This document shows, in pieces, positions 39,285 to 48,618 of a stretch of DNA of 64,000 nt. The notes under the pieces are model-generated. The model saw nothing but the letters and a program-made list of their open reading frames with translations, ran no database searches and was not told the origin of the DNA. This DNA is from Pseudonocardia kujensis (lineage in GTDB: Bacteria; Actinomycetota; Actinomycetes; Mycobacteriales; Pseudonocardiaceae): assembly GCF_021283305.1 (NCBI RefSeq), contig NZ_JAJSOK010000002.1, forward strand, positions 1 through 64,000. The letters are read 5' to 3'. How positions within the stretch are numbered: position 1 is the stretch's first letter; every line of letters begins with the position of its first letter. Both the position numbers and the translations under genes were made by a program.

Positions 39285-40064
39285 GTGGATCCGCTGCCGT
39301 TGTGCGAGGACGACCTGACCGATCCGGGGGTGCTCGAACCGCATCGTGTCGTGCCACGCCGGGTGCGGCTGCCGGAGGCCGCGGTGCTCTGCTTCTTCCC
39401 CGAGGTCGTGGCCGCACTGCCGGCGGTGCGGACGGTCCACCTGACGTCGGAGCTCGGCCCGTGGCCGGTGCACGAGATCGAGCGGGACGGGCGGCGGCTG
39501 GCGGTGATCCAACCCGGTGTCGGGGCGCCGCTGTCCGCGATCTTCCTCGAGGAGCTGGTCGCGCTCGGTGTGCGGGCGGCGGTGGCGGTCGGCGGGGCGG
39601 GCTCGCTCGTGCCGGAGCTGACCGTCGGGCATGCGGTCGTGGTCGACAGCGCCCTGCGCGACGAGGGCACCTCCTTCCACTACCTGCCCGCCGGGCGGAT
39701 CGTGGAGGCCGACCCCGCCGGCGTCGCCGCCCTCTCCGGGGCGCTCGACGCCGCCGACGTCCCCTACGTCACGGCCCGCGCCTGGACCACGGACGGGTTG
39801 TTCCGCGAGACCCGCGGCCGGGTCGCGCGGCGGACGGCCGAGGGCTGCGCGGTGGTCGACATGGAGGCGTCGGCGCTGATCGCGGTGGCCCGGTACCGCG
39901 GGATCCGTCTCGCCCATCTGCTCTTCGCCGGCGACTCCCTCGCGGGCGAGGACTGGGAGCACCGGGGCTGGACCACCGCCGCCGAGGTCCGTGCCGCCCT
40001 GTTCGAGCTGGCCGCCGACGCCGCCCTGCGCCTCGACGCCCCCGCAGCTCGTCAGGGCTCCTGA
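39285..40064 (+). CDS. Nucleoside phosphorylase (PNP/UDP family)
   Basis: A 259-residue protein of the trimeric/hexameric purine-uridine phosphorylase fold. Typical motifs are GVGAPLSAIFLEELVALGVR, AVGGAGSLVPELTVG and VDMEASALIAVARYRG (ribose-binding Met-Glu). It should cleave nucleosides with phosphate; the base preference is unclear. GTG 39285 (MDPLPLCEDD) is chosen because CATGAT lies six bases upstream and the protein aligns from there. Confidence 0.85.
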   Translation: MDPLPLCEDDLTDPGVLEPHRVVPRRVRLPEAAVLCFFPEVVAALPAVRTVHLTSELGPWPVHEIERDGRRLAVIQPGVGAPLSAIFLEELVALGVRAAVAVGGAGSLVPELTVGHAVVVDSALRDEGTSFHYLPAGRIVEADPAGVAALSGALDAADVPYVTARAWTTDGLFRETRGRVARRTAEGCAVVDMEASALIAVARYRGIRLAHLLFAGDSLAGEDWEHRGWTTAAEVRAALFELAADAALRLDAPAARQGS

Positions 40065-40076
40065 AGGGCGGCCGCG

Positions 40077-41063
40077 TCACGCTGCACGCAGGGCCTCCAC
40101 CAGGCCGGCGAAGCGGACGGGACCGGAGGTGTCGCCGGGGCGGTTGAAGCGGACCCGGTGGGCGAGGGAACCGTAGCGGCAGCGTAGGTCGGCGGCGACC
40201 TCCTTCTCCGTCCCGACCGAGCACATGGCCTCCAGGATCTCGTCGGTGACCAGCGGGACCATCTCCTCCCACCTGCCGCGCTTGGAGAGCGTGTTGAGGT
40301 CGGTCTGCAGGTCGCCCCAGCCGTGCAGCTCCAGCACGGGCCGGTAGGCGGGCGTGGAGCCGTAGAACGAGATCTGCCGGCGGACGGCCTCGACGTCGGC
40401 GTCGTCGAGCGCGACGAACGCCGAGAGCGCGATCTCCAGCGGCGCCAGGCCCTCGCCGCGGTGCGCCTCGACCTCGGGCAGGATCACCTCGCGCAGGTAC
40501 CGTTCGGTGAGGAAGGGATGGGTGAACAGCCCGTCCGCGACCTGCGCGGTGGTCCGCAGCATGTGCGGCCCGACGGCGGCGAGGAACACCTTCGGCGGCC
40601 CGTACGGGTTCTCGGGCGGCACGAAGTTCGGCGTCATCAGCGTGTGGTCGTAGAACTCGCTGCGGTGGTGCAGCCGCTCGCCGGTGTCCCAGGCGTGCCA
40701 GATCGCCCGCAGCGCCACCACGAAGTCCTTCATCCGCGCCGCCGGCTTCGACCACGGCATCGAGAACCGGCGCTGGACGTGCGGGCGGATCTGGCTGCCG
40801 AGGCCCAGCACGAACCGGCCGCGGGAGAAGCGCTGCAGGTCCACGGCCTGGTACGCGACGGTCATCGGGGTGCGGGCGAAGGCGATCGCGACCGAGGAGC
40901 CCAGCTCCAGCCGGGTCGTGTGCTCGGCGCCGACCGCGATCGGCAGGAACGCGTCGGCCCTGTTCTCGCTGTTCCAGGCGCCGTCGAAACCGAGCTCCTC
41001 GGCGGTCCGGGCGTCCTCCGCCACGTGCTCGAGGCCGTCCCGCAACCGCGCGTCGATCTTCAC
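40077..41063 (-). CDS. F420-dependent LLM-class oxidoreductase (TIGR03617-like)
   Basis: A 328-residue luciferase-like TIM barrel. Diagnostic segments are TAEELGFDGAWNSENRADAFLP at the N-terminus, RLELGSSVAIAFARTP, the flavin-loop SRGRFVLGLGSQIRPHVQRRF and VFLAAVGPHMLRTTAQVADG. Actinobacterial relatives use F420 rather than FMN. The substrate is unknown. GTG 41063 lies eight bases after CAGAGT. It stops 13 bases from the convergent phosphorylase gene. Confidence 0.87.
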   Translation of the reverse strand: MKIDARLRDGLEHVAEDARTAEELGFDGAWNSENRADAFLPIAVGAEHTTRLELGSSVAIAFARTPMTVAYQAVDLQRFSRGRFVLGLGSQIRPHVQRRFSMPWSKPAARMKDFVVALRAIWHAWDTGERLHHRSEFYDHTLMTPNFVPPENPYGPPKVFLAAVGPHMLRTTAQVADGLFTHPFLTERYLREVILPEVEAHRGEGLAPLEIALSAFVALDDADVEAVRRQISFYGSTPAYRPVLELHGWGDLQTDLNTLSKRGRWEEMVPLVTDEILEAMCSVGTEKEVAADLRCRYGSLAHRVRFNRPGDTSGPVRFAGLVEALRAA

Positions 41064-41107
41064 GGGGTCCGACTCTGCCCCGCGCCCGCCACACCGGTCA
41101 ACGACCG

Positions 41108-42481
41108 CTAGCGCGCCAGGTGCGTCAGCGAGTCGCCGGCCGTCCGGATGCCGCCGAACAGGATGATCGCAGCGGCGACCGCGATCATCCCGATCATCAG
41201 CCCGAACGTGCCGCGCGGGCCGAACGCCGCCAGCCCGGCGACCACGATGTAGGGCTGCACCGCGCCGCCCAGGTGGCCCAGGCCGTCGCCGATGGACATG
41301 CCGGAGGCGCGGGCACGGGTGGGGAACACCTCCGAGGTGTAGGCGTAGCCCAGCGCCGGAGCCATGATCCAGATCCCGGCGAGGAACGCGCCGGCGATCA
41401 GCAGCCCCGGCCCGTGGCTGAGCGCGATCAGGGCGATGCCGACCATGCCGACGACGCCGGCCGCCGCCGCCGAGTGCTTGCGGTTCCAGCGGTCGATGAT
41501 CAGCACCGACCCCAGCCCGCCGACGAGGAACCCGAGGTCACCGATGGCGCTGTAGAGCAGGCTCTCCGAGACGCCCATCGCCTTGAGCAGCGTGGGCAGG
41601 TAGGCCAGGTACGCGTAGGCGGCCATGTAGCTGAAGAACCAGAACAGGAAGACGACGATCACCCGGCTGAGATAGGGCGGGCGCAGCAGCTCCCAGGTCG
41701 GGAAGGTGGTGAGGTCGGCCTCGGCCTCGGCAGGTCGCGGTGCGGGCAGCGTGTGCCCCCGGGCCCGGACGTGGGTCTCCATGCGGTCGAGCAGCGCGTC
41801 CGCCCGGTCGGACCGGCCGTGCAGCACGAGCCAACGCGGCGACTCGGGCACCCAGCGGTCGTTGAGGAAGATCAGCACGACGATCGCCAGGGCACCGAGG
41901 GCGAACACCACCCGCCAGCCGATGTCCGCGGGCAGCCAGGAGATCAGGCCGAGCCCGATCCACGGTGCCGCCGCGAGCCCGACGCCGCCCCAGAACACGT
42001 TGAGGGCCACCCCGCGCCCGCGCAGCCGCGGCGGGGACAGCTCGGTCATGATCGTCGCGGCCAGCGCGATCTCCGCGCCCATGCCCAGGCCGGTGACGGC
42101 GCGGAAGACGGCGAGGCTGGTCACGCTCCAGGACAGCGCGGTGAGGACGGCCCCGACGGACAGCAGCACGACCGACAGCGCCAGGGCTCGGCGCCGGCCG
42201 ATGTAGTCGGCGAGGCTGGACAGGACGTAGGCGCCGACGATGTAGGCGAACAGGTTCGTCGTCACCGGCAGTGCGAGATCGGCGCCGCTGAGCCGGAAGC
42301 GCTCCTCCAGCACCGGCAGGGTGACCCCGATCGCGGTGATGTCGTAGAAGGTGAAGAAGTACGACGCCCCGACCACGACGAACACCACTGGCGAGAGCCC
42401 GAAGGCCGGAAGTCGGTCGAGTCGGGCGTTCACCCCCGCGACGCGTTCCGCGGTGGCGTTCTGTGAACCCATGGTGGCCAT
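41108..42481 (-). CDS. MFS transporter (sugar/aromatic-acid porter type)
   Basis: A 457-residue 12-helix permease. The cytoplasmic loop 2-3 motif is SLADYIGRRRAL, and DRWVPESPRWLVLHGR before the central loop is the PESPRWL signature of the sugar-porter and aromatic-acid (AAHS) groups. FPTRARASGMSIGDGLGHLGG marks loop 10-11. Similar proteins import benzoate-type acids or niacin. The ATG has no clear ribosome site; downstream ATG 42472 is possible. It is divergent from the yeiH gene. Confidence 0.88.
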   Translation of the reverse strand: MATMGSQNATAERVAGVNARLDRLPAFGLSPVVFVVVGASYFFTFYDITAIGVTLPVLEERFRLSGADLALPVTTNLFAYIVGAYVLSSLADYIGRRRALALSVVLLSVGAVLTALSWSVTSLAVFRAVTGLGMGAEIALAATIMTELSPPRLRGRGVALNVFWGGVGLAAAPWIGLGLISWLPADIGWRVVFALGALAIVVLIFLNDRWVPESPRWLVLHGRSDRADALLDRMETHVRARGHTLPAPRPAEAEADLTTFPTWELLRPPYLSRVIVVFLFWFFSYMAAYAYLAYLPTLLKAMGVSESLLYSAIGDLGFLVGGLGSVLIIDRWNRKHSAAAAGVVGMVGIALIALSHGPGLLIAGAFLAGIWIMAPALGYAYTSEVFPTRARASGMSIGDGLGHLGGAVQPYIVVAGLAAFGPRGTFGLMIGMIAVAAAIILFGGIRTAGDSLTHLAR

Positions 42482-42592
42482 GGCGGCCTCTCCCGGTCCG
42501 GCGGCGTGGTGCGCAGGAGTGTTGCACCGCGAAGTAGTTCACGCAGGGTGGATCACCTTGCGATCTCCTTCCGGGCCTTGCCGTCGAGGCTG

Positions 42593-42606
42593 AATGTCCG
42601 TACATT
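42593..42606. promoter_or_regulatory. Inverted repeat before the YeiH gene
   Basis: AATGT and ACATT flank CCGT, 30 bases before the ATG at 42636. It is AT-rich relative to its surroundings and in position to be an operator for either divergent gene. No regulator gene is adjacent. Confidence 0.3.
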
Positions 42607-42635
42607 TCTCTCCAGTCATCCCGAGGGGAGAGACG

Positions 42636-43712
42636 ATGAGCACCTGGCCGGTCAGCGGTTCACCCGCTCTGCCGGGCGTCGGGCTCCTCCGGGCCACCAC
42701 CGCGAGGCTGGGGCGTGCCGGCCGGGTCGTGCGCGGAGCCGGCCCGGGGCTCGCGCTCGCCCTGGCGGTCGCCGCGGTGGCGACCGGCCTCGGCCGGCTC
42801 CTCCCGGTGCTCGGCGGGCCGGTGCTGGGGATCCTGCTGGGCGCGCCGGCGGGGGCGGTGATCCGGCCGGGGCGCATCCTGGCCCCCGGGCTCGCCGTGG
42901 CAGCCCGGCCGCTGCTGCAGGCGTCGATCGTGGTGCTCGGCACCGGCATCTCGCTGCAGCAGGTGGTGCGGGTCGGGCTCGGGTCGCTCCCGGTCATGCT
43001 CGGCACGCTCGCGGTGGCGCTGGGCGGCGGCTGGTTGCTCGGCCGGCTGCTCGGCGTCAGCGGCGACACCCGGGCCCTGGTCTCGGTCGGAACGGGCATC
43101 TGCGGCGCCTCGGCGATCGCCGCGGTCGCGTCCGTGATCGAGCCCCGCCGGACCGACCTCGCCTACGCCGTGGGCACGATCGTGACCTTCAACGTGGCCG
43201 CCGTGCTCCTCTTCCCGGTGGTCGGGCACGCGCTCGCGATGGACCAGGCGGCGTTCGGGCTGTGGGCCGGCACGGCGATCAACGACACGTCGTCCGTGGT
43301 GGCCGCCGCCGTCTCCTACGGGCCGCAGGCCGCACAGGAGGGCGTCGTCGTCAAGCTGACGAGGACCCTGATGATCGTGCCGGTCGTCCTCGCGCTGGCC
43401 CTGCTGCACGGGCGCCGGAGCGGCGGCGGTACCCGCCGGGTGCCGTGGCGGAAGGTCGTGCCGCTGTTCCTGGTCGGTTTCCTGCTGGCCGCCGGGGCGC
43501 AGAGCCTCGGGCTCGTTCCCGCGGGATGGCACGACGCCCTCGCTCTGCTCGGCACCTTCCTGCTGACGACGGCGCTGGCCGGCATCGGGCTCACCCTCCG
43601 GTTCGCCGACATGCGCGCCGCCGGGTTCCGCCCGCTGCTGCTCGGCGGCCTGCTGTGGGTCGCCGTGGCCGCGACGAGTCTGGGCCTGCAGGCCGTCACC
43701 GGCGCCCTGTGA
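42636..43712 (+). CDS. YeiH-family putative sulfate exporter
   Basis: A 358-residue membrane protein with about ten helices. It carries the family hallmarks LLQASIVVLGTGISL, GTGICGASAIAAVASVIEP and GTAINDTSSVVAAAVSYG. YeiH/YeeE-independent proteins of PF03601 are annotated as putative sulfate exporters, though transport has been shown for few. ATG 42636 follows GAGGGGAGAG. A decayed SulP-type sulfate permease gene follows, which fits an anion-transport theme. Confidence 0.88.
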   Translation: MSTWPVSGSPALPGVGLLRATTARLGRAGRVVRGAGPGLALALAVAAVATGLGRLLPVLGGPVLGILLGAPAGAVIRPGRILAPGLAVAARPLLQASIVVLGTGISLQQVVRVGLGSLPVMLGTLAVALGGGWLLGRLLGVSGDTRALVSVGTGICGASAIAAVASVIEPRRTDLAYAVGTIVTFNVAAVLLFPVVGHALAMDQAAFGLWAGTAINDTSSVVAAAVSYGPQAAQEGVVVKLTRTLMIVPVVLALALLHGRRSGGGTRRVPWRKVVPLFLVGFLLAAGAQSLGLVPAGWHDALALLGTFLLTTALAGIGLTLRFADMRAAGFRPLLLGGLLWVAVAATSLGLQAVTGAL

Positions 43713-43729
43713 CCTGGACGGCGACCCGA

Positions 43730-44183
43730 GCGGCCTCGGGCGACGCCCGGCCGCCTCGCCAGGGCCTCGTGCCGGCGCGCACTGTCGGCGTTCATCCCGG
43801 TGATCGTCACCGCGTCCCCCACACCGCGTACTTCTGCGTGACGGCGTCGAGCGCGGCCACCGTCGAGGCGCCGCAGACGTGCGCGCCGGAGAGGTCGATC
43901 GTGATCTGCGCGGGGTCCTCGGCGCCGGTCGCGGCGGAGATCATCGCGGGGCCGGCCCCGACCAGGGAGACCCTCACGGCCGTGGTGAACGAGGCGAAGA
44001 GCCCGATCCGCGCGTCGACGCCCGCGATGATCGAGAAGGCGACCATCTCGGGATCAGGGCGAGCGCGACGACCAGGCCGGACAGCACCTCGTTGCGCAGG
44101 ACGACGGGCCGCGCGAACGCGGACAGGACGGATGCGGCCACAGGAATGCCGAACGGGTCGGGACGGGACACGAGCGGCCTCAC
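43730..44183 (-). pseudogene. Decayed SulP-family anion permease
   Basis: Pieces of one SulP protein survive in different frames. The N-terminus (GTG 44183) reads up to [16 protein letters not shown]; a lost base near 44050 then shifts to a second frame reading [18 protein letters not shown] and AMISAATGA. There the sequence jumps straight to a STAS-domain segment, [20 protein letters not shown], so most membrane helices are deleted. A further frameshift near 43820 precedes the C-terminal [18 protein letters not shown] working SulP is over 480 residues. The remains lie next to the intact YeiH gene. Confidence 0.85.
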
Positions 44184-44358
44184 AGGTGGTCACCGGGCAG
44201 CGGTCGGCGAGGATGCGGAGGCTGTGGCGGGGCGTGCGACCGGCGCCCGCCCGGCCGCCGACCGGCGCTGAACGATCGATCAGCCCCTCCTTGAGAGTGA
44301 CGTCGTCGTCATGTGAGACTCGCGCCGTCGCCGTCAGACCCCCACCGTCGGAGGAAGC

Positions 44359-45486
44359 GTGAAGACCAAGGGTGCCCTGCTGTACGAGCCGAACACCGAC
44401 TGGAAGGTCGAGGAGATCGAGATCGGGGATCCGGTCGCGGGTGAGGTCCAGGTCCGGCTCGCCGCCACCGGCCTCTGCCACTCCGACGAGCACGTCCGCA
44501 CCGGGGCCAACACCGTGCCCGTGTACCCCGTCCTCGGCGGGCACGAGGGCGCCGGCGTGGTGACCCGGGTGGGCCCGGGCGTCGTCGGGCTGGCGGAGGG
44601 CGACCACGTCGTCCTCGGCTTCATCCCCGCCTGCGGCGTCTGCCGGCCGTGCTCGAAGGGCATGCAGAACCTCTGCGACCAGGGCGCGAACCTGCTGACC
44701 GGCAAGGCGATCGCCGACGACACCTTCCGGATCACCGCGTCCGGCAACCCGGTGTCGCCGATGTGCCTGCTGGGCACGTTCTCCCCGTACGTCTGCGTCA
44801 ACCAGTCGTCCGTGATCAAGATCGAGAAGGACGTCGACCTGGCCACCGCGGCCCTGCTCGGCTGCGGGGTCTCCACCGGCTGGGGCTCCACCGCCTCGAT
44901 CGGCGGCACCAAGGCCGGCGACGTCGTGGTGGTCGTCGGCGTCGGCGGCGTCGGCATCAACGCGGTGCAGGGTGCGGCCGCGGCGGGCGCCCGGATGGTC
45001 GTCGCCGTCGACCCGGTGGCCTACAAGCGCGAATGGGCCATGGAGTTCGGCGCCACCCACACCTTCTCCTCCATGTCGGAGGCGCTCGAGCCGCTCCGCG
45101 ACCTCACCTGGGGCACCATGGCCGACACCGTGGCGCTGACCGTCGGCGAGCTCGAGGGCGACATGATCCAGCCCGCGCTGGACCTCACGGCGAAGGGCGG
45201 CCAGGTCGTCGTCACGGCGATCGCGGACATGCAGCAGATCGACGCCAAGGTGGGGCTGTTCGAGCTGGCCCTGCTGCAGAAGCGGATCCAGGGCGCGATC
45301 TTCGGCGGGATCAGCCCGCGCACCCAGATCCCGAAGCTGCTCGACGAGTACCGCGCGGGCCGGCTCAAGCTCGACGAGCTCGTCACCCGCACCTACACGC
45401 TCGACGAGATCAACCAGGGCTACCAGGACATGCGCGACGGGAAGAACCTGCGAGGAGTCGTCCGCTACGGCGAGGCCGACTGGTAG
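44359..45486 (+). CDS. NDMA-dependent zinc alcohol dehydrogenase
   Basis: A 375-residue medium-chain dehydrogenase. Catalytic zinc ligands are in GLCHSDEH and GGHEGAGVV; the structural zinc cysteines are in [15 protein letters not shown]. The cofactor loop is [14 protein letters not shown]. The close match to the actinobacterial NDMA-dependent group implies a tightly bound nicotinamide cofactor re-oxidised by an unusual electron carrier, as in the mycofactocin-linked enzymes; that link is family knowledge. GTG 44359 follows GGAGG. A perfect terminator-like palindrome follows. Confidence 0.92.
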   Translation: MKTKGALLYEPNTDWKVEEIEIGDPVAGEVQVRLAATGLCHSDEHVRTGANTVPVYPVLGGHEGAGVVTRVGPGVVGLAEGDHVVLGFIPACGVCRPCSKGMQNLCDQGANLLTGKAIADDTFRITASGNPVSPMCLLGTFSPYVCVNQSSVIKIEKDVDLATAALLGCGVSTGWGSTASIGGTKAGDVVVVVGVGGVGINAVQGAAAAGARMVVAVDPVAYKREWAMEFGATHTFSSMSEALEPLRDLTWGTMADTVALTVGELEGDMIQPALDLTAKGGQVVVTAIADMQQIDAKVGLFELALLQKRIQGAIFGGISPRTQIPKLLDEYRAGRLKLDELVTRTYTLDEINQGYQDMRDGKNLRGVVRYGEADW

Positions 45487-45505
45487 GCCGCGGTCAGGCA
45501 AGCTC

Positions 45506-45539
45506 TCCTCCGGCGGCGGGACGTCCCGCCGCCGGAGGA
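45506..45539 (+). terminator. Perfect 34-bp palindrome after the alcohol dehydrogenase
   Basis: TCCTCCGGCGGCGGGAC (45506-45522) is followed directly by its exact complement (45523-45539). It lies 20 bases after the stop codon and 30 before the next start. As RNA it forms a very stable hairpin. Confidence 0.6.
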
Positions 45540-45569
45540 TGACCACGTCCAGGCGACCTCAGGAGAACG

Positions 45570-47132
45570 ATGACGTCCTCGCGACTCCCCGGCAGCGGCC
45601 AGCACTGGATCGCGCAGATCGATCGGCACGCCCACCAGATGCCCGACCGGACCGCCCTCGTCTTCCGCGGCGAGCGGATCACCTGGACGCGGCTGCGTGG
45701 CCGGGTCCGCGCACTCGCGGGGGCGCTGGCCGAGCAGGGCGTCGGCGAGGGCGACCGGGTCGGGGTGCTGATGAGCAACCGGCCCGAGTTCATCGAGGCC
45801 GTGCTCGCCGCGAACGCCCTGCGCGCCATCGCGGTGCCGGTGAACTTCCGGCTCTCCGCCGAGGAGGTCGCGTTCATCCTGGGCGACAGCGGGGCCGTCG
45901 CGCTGGCCGTCGACGCCGACCTCGCCCCGCTCGCGGCGCAGGTCCGCGGCACGCTCGCCGGTCCCGGTGTCGTGCTGGTCACCGGGGCCGACCCGGCCGC
46001 GGCGGGCCCCGGCTCCCTGCCGTTCGACGAGCTGGCCGCCGGGCCCGAACGCCCGCTGCACGACGTCGACATCGACGAGCACGACCCGGCGCTGATCATG
46101 TACACGTCCGGCACCACCGGGCGGCCCAAGGGCGCGGTGCTCAGCCACCTCAACCTGTCCGTGCAGACCCAGACGCTGATCCGCTACTGGCGCCTCTACC
46201 GCGAGGACGAGGTCAACCTCTGCGCCTCGCCGATGTTCCACATCGCGGCGATCGGCAGCATCGCCCCGCTGATCGCGACCGGTGGCACCACGGTGATCCT
46301 GCCCAGCGGCCAGTTCGACCCCGACGGGCTGGTCGACGTCCTGCAGCGCGAGCGGGTCACGCACGTGTTCCTCGTCCCCGCGCAGTGGCAGGCGGTGGTC
46401 GGCGTGCCCGAGGCCGGGAAGCGGGCCGCGCACCTGCGCGTGATGTGCTGGGGTGCGGCCCCGGCGTCGGTCACCCTGCTGGAGCGGATGGCCGAGACCT
46501 TTCCCGGTGTGCCCAACGTGTGCACCTTCGGCCAGACCGAGATGTCGCCGGTCACGACCGTGCTGGAGGGCGAGGACGCGATCCGCAAGATCGGCTCCGT
46601 GGGCCGGCCGGTGCCGGCCGTGGCCATCCGGATCGTCGACGACGAGATGAAGGACGTGGCGCAGGGCGAGATCGGCGAGATCGTCTACCGCGGCCCGAAC
46701 CTCATGTCCGGCTACTGGAACCTGCCCGAGGCGACCGAGGAGGCCTTCGCCGGCGGCTGGTTCCACTCCGGCGACCTGGTGCGCGAGGACGAGGAGGGGT
46801 TCCTCTACGTCGTCGACCGGAAGAAGGACATGATCATCTCCGGCGGGGAGAACATCTACTGCGCCGAGGTGGAGAACGTCCTGGCCGGGCACCCCGCGGT
46901 GGCCGACGTCGCCGTGGTCGCCGCCCCGCACGAGAAGTGGGGCGAGACCCCGGTCGCCGTGGTCGTGCCGCTGGACCCCGCCGCGCCGCCGTCGCTCGAC
47001 GACCTCGCCGAGTGGTGCCGCACCCGCCTCGCCTCGTACAAGAAGCCGACCCGGCTGCTGGTGGTCGACGCGCTGCCCCGCAACGCCTCGGGCAAGGTCC
47101 TCAAGCCGGTGCTGCGCCAGCAGGTGCGCTGA
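45570..47132 (+). CDS. Acyl-CoA ligase (AMP-binding)
   Basis: A 520-residue adenylate-forming enzyme. The phosphate loop is MYTSGTTGRPKGAV, and the A5 motif GQTEMS, A7 GGWFHSGDL, A8 DRKKDMIISGGENIY and A10 NASGKVLK lysine are all intact. It activates a carboxylic acid to its CoA thioester; FadD-like fatty acids or aryl acids are both possible. It may act with the alcohol dehydrogenase upstream (alcohol to acid to CoA ester) although a strong hairpin separates them. It is followed by an array of palindromic repeats. Confidence 0.92.
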   Translation: MTSSRLPGSGQHWIAQIDRHAHQMPDRTALVFRGERITWTRLRGRVRALAGALAEQGVGEGDRVGVLMSNRPEFIEAVLAANALRAIAVPVNFRLSAEEVAFILGDSGAVALAVDADLAPLAAQVRGTLAGPGVVLVTGADPAAAGPGSLPFDELAAGPERPLHDVDIDEHDPALIMYTSGTTGRPKGAVLSHLNLSVQTQTLIRYWRLYREDEVNLCASPMFHIAAIGSIAPLIATGGTTVILPSGQFDPDGLVDVLQRERVTHVFLVPAQWQAVVGVPEAGKRAAHLRVMCWGAAPASVTLLERMAETFPGVPNVCTFGQTEMSPVTTVLEGEDAIRKIGSVGRPVPAVAIRIVDDEMKDVAQGEIGEIVYRGPNLMSGYWNLPEATEEAFAGGWFHSGDLVREDEEGFLYVVDRKKDMIISGGENIYCAEVENVLAGHPAVADVAVVAAPHEKWGETPVAVVVPLDPAAPPSLDDLAEWCRTRLASYKKPTRLLVVDALPRNASGKVLKPVLRQQVR

Positions 47133-47138
47133 GCTTGC

Positions 47139-47400
47139 GCATCATGGAGCCATCATGCGCGAGTCCGGGAGCCGAGACCGCGTTATGGTTCCATAACGCC
47201 CAAATCTGGGGCTCGTGTAAGCGTTATGGTTCCATAACGCTCCGATCCGGGTCTCCTGTAAGCGTTATGGTTCCATGACGCGCCGATGTCTAGGTGAGCG
47301 CACTCTGAGCCATGACACTCGATCGCTCGACCCCTCAGCGCGTTATGGTTCCATAACGCTTGAACTCGAGGCCGCTGAGCGCGTTATGGTTCCATGACGC
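47139..47400. repeat. Seven-copy array of the 20-bp palindrome, 37-41 bp apart
   Basis: Copies start at 47139, 47180, 47221, 47262, about 47299 (degenerate), 47340 and 47381. Four are perfect or nearly perfect versions of GCGTTATGG-TT-CCATAACGC or with GACGC on the right. Six of the spacers are 21 bases; two of them (47200 and 47241) are clearly related to each other and end CTGTAA or GTGTAA. The stretch 47133-47506 contains no gene; after 47400 I see nothing else. Confidence 0.92.
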
Positions 47401-47506
47401 GTCCGATCTCCTTGCGGCCCCCGCCGAGGATACCGGCGGCCGCAGGCCGTGGCCGACGCCTTCTCCTGACCCGCCCCGCCCTACCCTGGTCCCCGCGCCC
47501 GGACCC

Positions 47507-48031
47507 TCAGAAGCGGTACCGGGTCTGCCCGTAGGTGTCCTTCGCGAAGGCCCACACCGCCTCCGGCGCCACGGCGTACACCAGCGCCGGGCCGCCGTCG
47601 CCGACGAAGACCCCGTCGGTGTCGTCCCCGGCGACGTCGAAGTGCCACTCCTCGCCGTACTTCGCCACGTAGGCGTCGGCCACGGCCTGCAGCGCCGCGG
47701 TGTCCGTGACGCGGACGGCCTCGCCCTCGACCACGACGTCGAGCCCGCGGTCCAGGTCGTTGCAGCCGGTCGTCACCACACACCCCGGGGTCTGCGCGAG
47801 GTTGCGGGCCTTGCGCTCCCCCGCCCCGGTGCAGAAGTGCAGCGCGCCCTCGTGCCAGACCCCGATCAAGGGCGTGACGTGCGGACGGCGGCCCCCGGGC
47901 CGGATCGTCGAGACCCAGTACAGCGGCGCGTCGGCGAGCCGGGCCCGGGTGGTCCTCCACGGCGTCGGCTGCGCGGCGGGCTCGCTGTAGCGGCCGTCGA
48001 ACTCGGTCACGGGCTCGAGCGTGCGGGTCAT
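47507..48031 (-). CDS. Pyridoxamine 5'-phosphate oxidase-fold protein
   Basis: A 174-residue split-barrel protein. Family features are YWVSTIRPGGRRPHVTPLIGVWHEGALHFCTG, RKARNLAQTPGCVVTTGC and DVVVEGEAVRVTD. Many actinobacterial members bind F420, FMN or heme and reduce small substrates; the exact cofactor is not clear here. ATG 48031 has GAGGAGG upstream, which decides it over the longer frame. Confidence 0.85.
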   Translation of the reverse strand: MTRTLEPVTEFDGRYSEPAAQPTPWRTTRARLADAPLYWVSTIRPGGRRPHVTPLIGVWHEGALHFCTGAGERKARNLAQTPGCVVTTGCNDLDRGLDVVVEGEAVRVTDTAALQAVADAYVAKYGEEWHFDVAGDDTDGVFVGDGGPALVYAVAPEAVWAFAKDTYGQTRYRF

Positions 48032-48112
48032 GGCGGGCCTCCTCGGGTCGTCGTGCGGTGGACCGCCCGCGGACCCGGAACTCATCGCCTACCGTGGGGG
48101 CGGGGGTGCTCC

Positions 48113-48580
48113 ATGAGGTACGAGTCCGCCGTCGAGAAGGCCATCCGCGAGGCCGTGGAACGCGGCGAGTTCGACGACCTGCCCGGCAAGGGCAAGCCGC
48201 TGCCGAACCTGGCCGACGCGGACGAGAACTGGTGGATCAAGGGCTACCTGCGGCGAGAGGGCGTGCCGTCCGACGTGCTGCTGCCCACCCCGATCCGGCT
48301 CCGCAAGGAGATCGAGCGGCTGCCGGAGACCGTCCGGGACCTGCCCACCGAGAAGGCCGTGCGCGAGCTCGTCGCCGAGCTCGACGCCCGCGTCGCCGCC
48401 TACCTGCGCGCGCCCGACGGCCCGCGGGTCCCGCTGCGCCGCGCCGACCCCGCGGCCGTCGTGGAGGCCTGGCGGGCCCACCGGGCGGCGCGCTCGGAGT
48501 CCCTCCGCCGCGCCCGCACCGAGGAGCCACCCGCGCCGCGACGCCAGCGGTGGTGGCGCCGGGGGGCCCGGGCGAACTAG
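48113..48580 (+). CDS. DUF1992 (DnaJ homolog subfamily C member 28-like) protein
   Basis: A 155-residue basic protein. Its N-terminal half carries the DUF1992 signature: AIREAVERGEFDDLPGKGKPL, followed by NWWIKGYLRREGV, LPTPIRLRKEIERLPETV. The C-terminus is rich in Arg and Trp. The domain occurs without a J-domain in bacteria; the function is unknown. The ATG at 48113 is taken because the domain starts immediately. Confidence 0.85.
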   Translation: MRYESAVEKAIREAVERGEFDDLPGKGKPLPNLADADENWWIKGYLRREGVPSDVLLPTPIRLRKEIERLPETVRDLPTEKAVRELVAELDARVAAYLRAPDGPRVPLRRADPAAVVEAWRAHRAARSESLRRARTEEPPAPRRQRWWRRGARAN

Positions 48581-48618
48581 CGTCCGGAAAAGATCACCGT
48601 CGCTCGTGGAGGTACCTC

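Noticed and set aside
47139..47400. CRISPR array
   Set aside because: Repeats are perfect palindromes of 20 bases, spacers are only 21 bases and partly alike, no cas genes are present, and two- and three-copy versions occur elsewhere.
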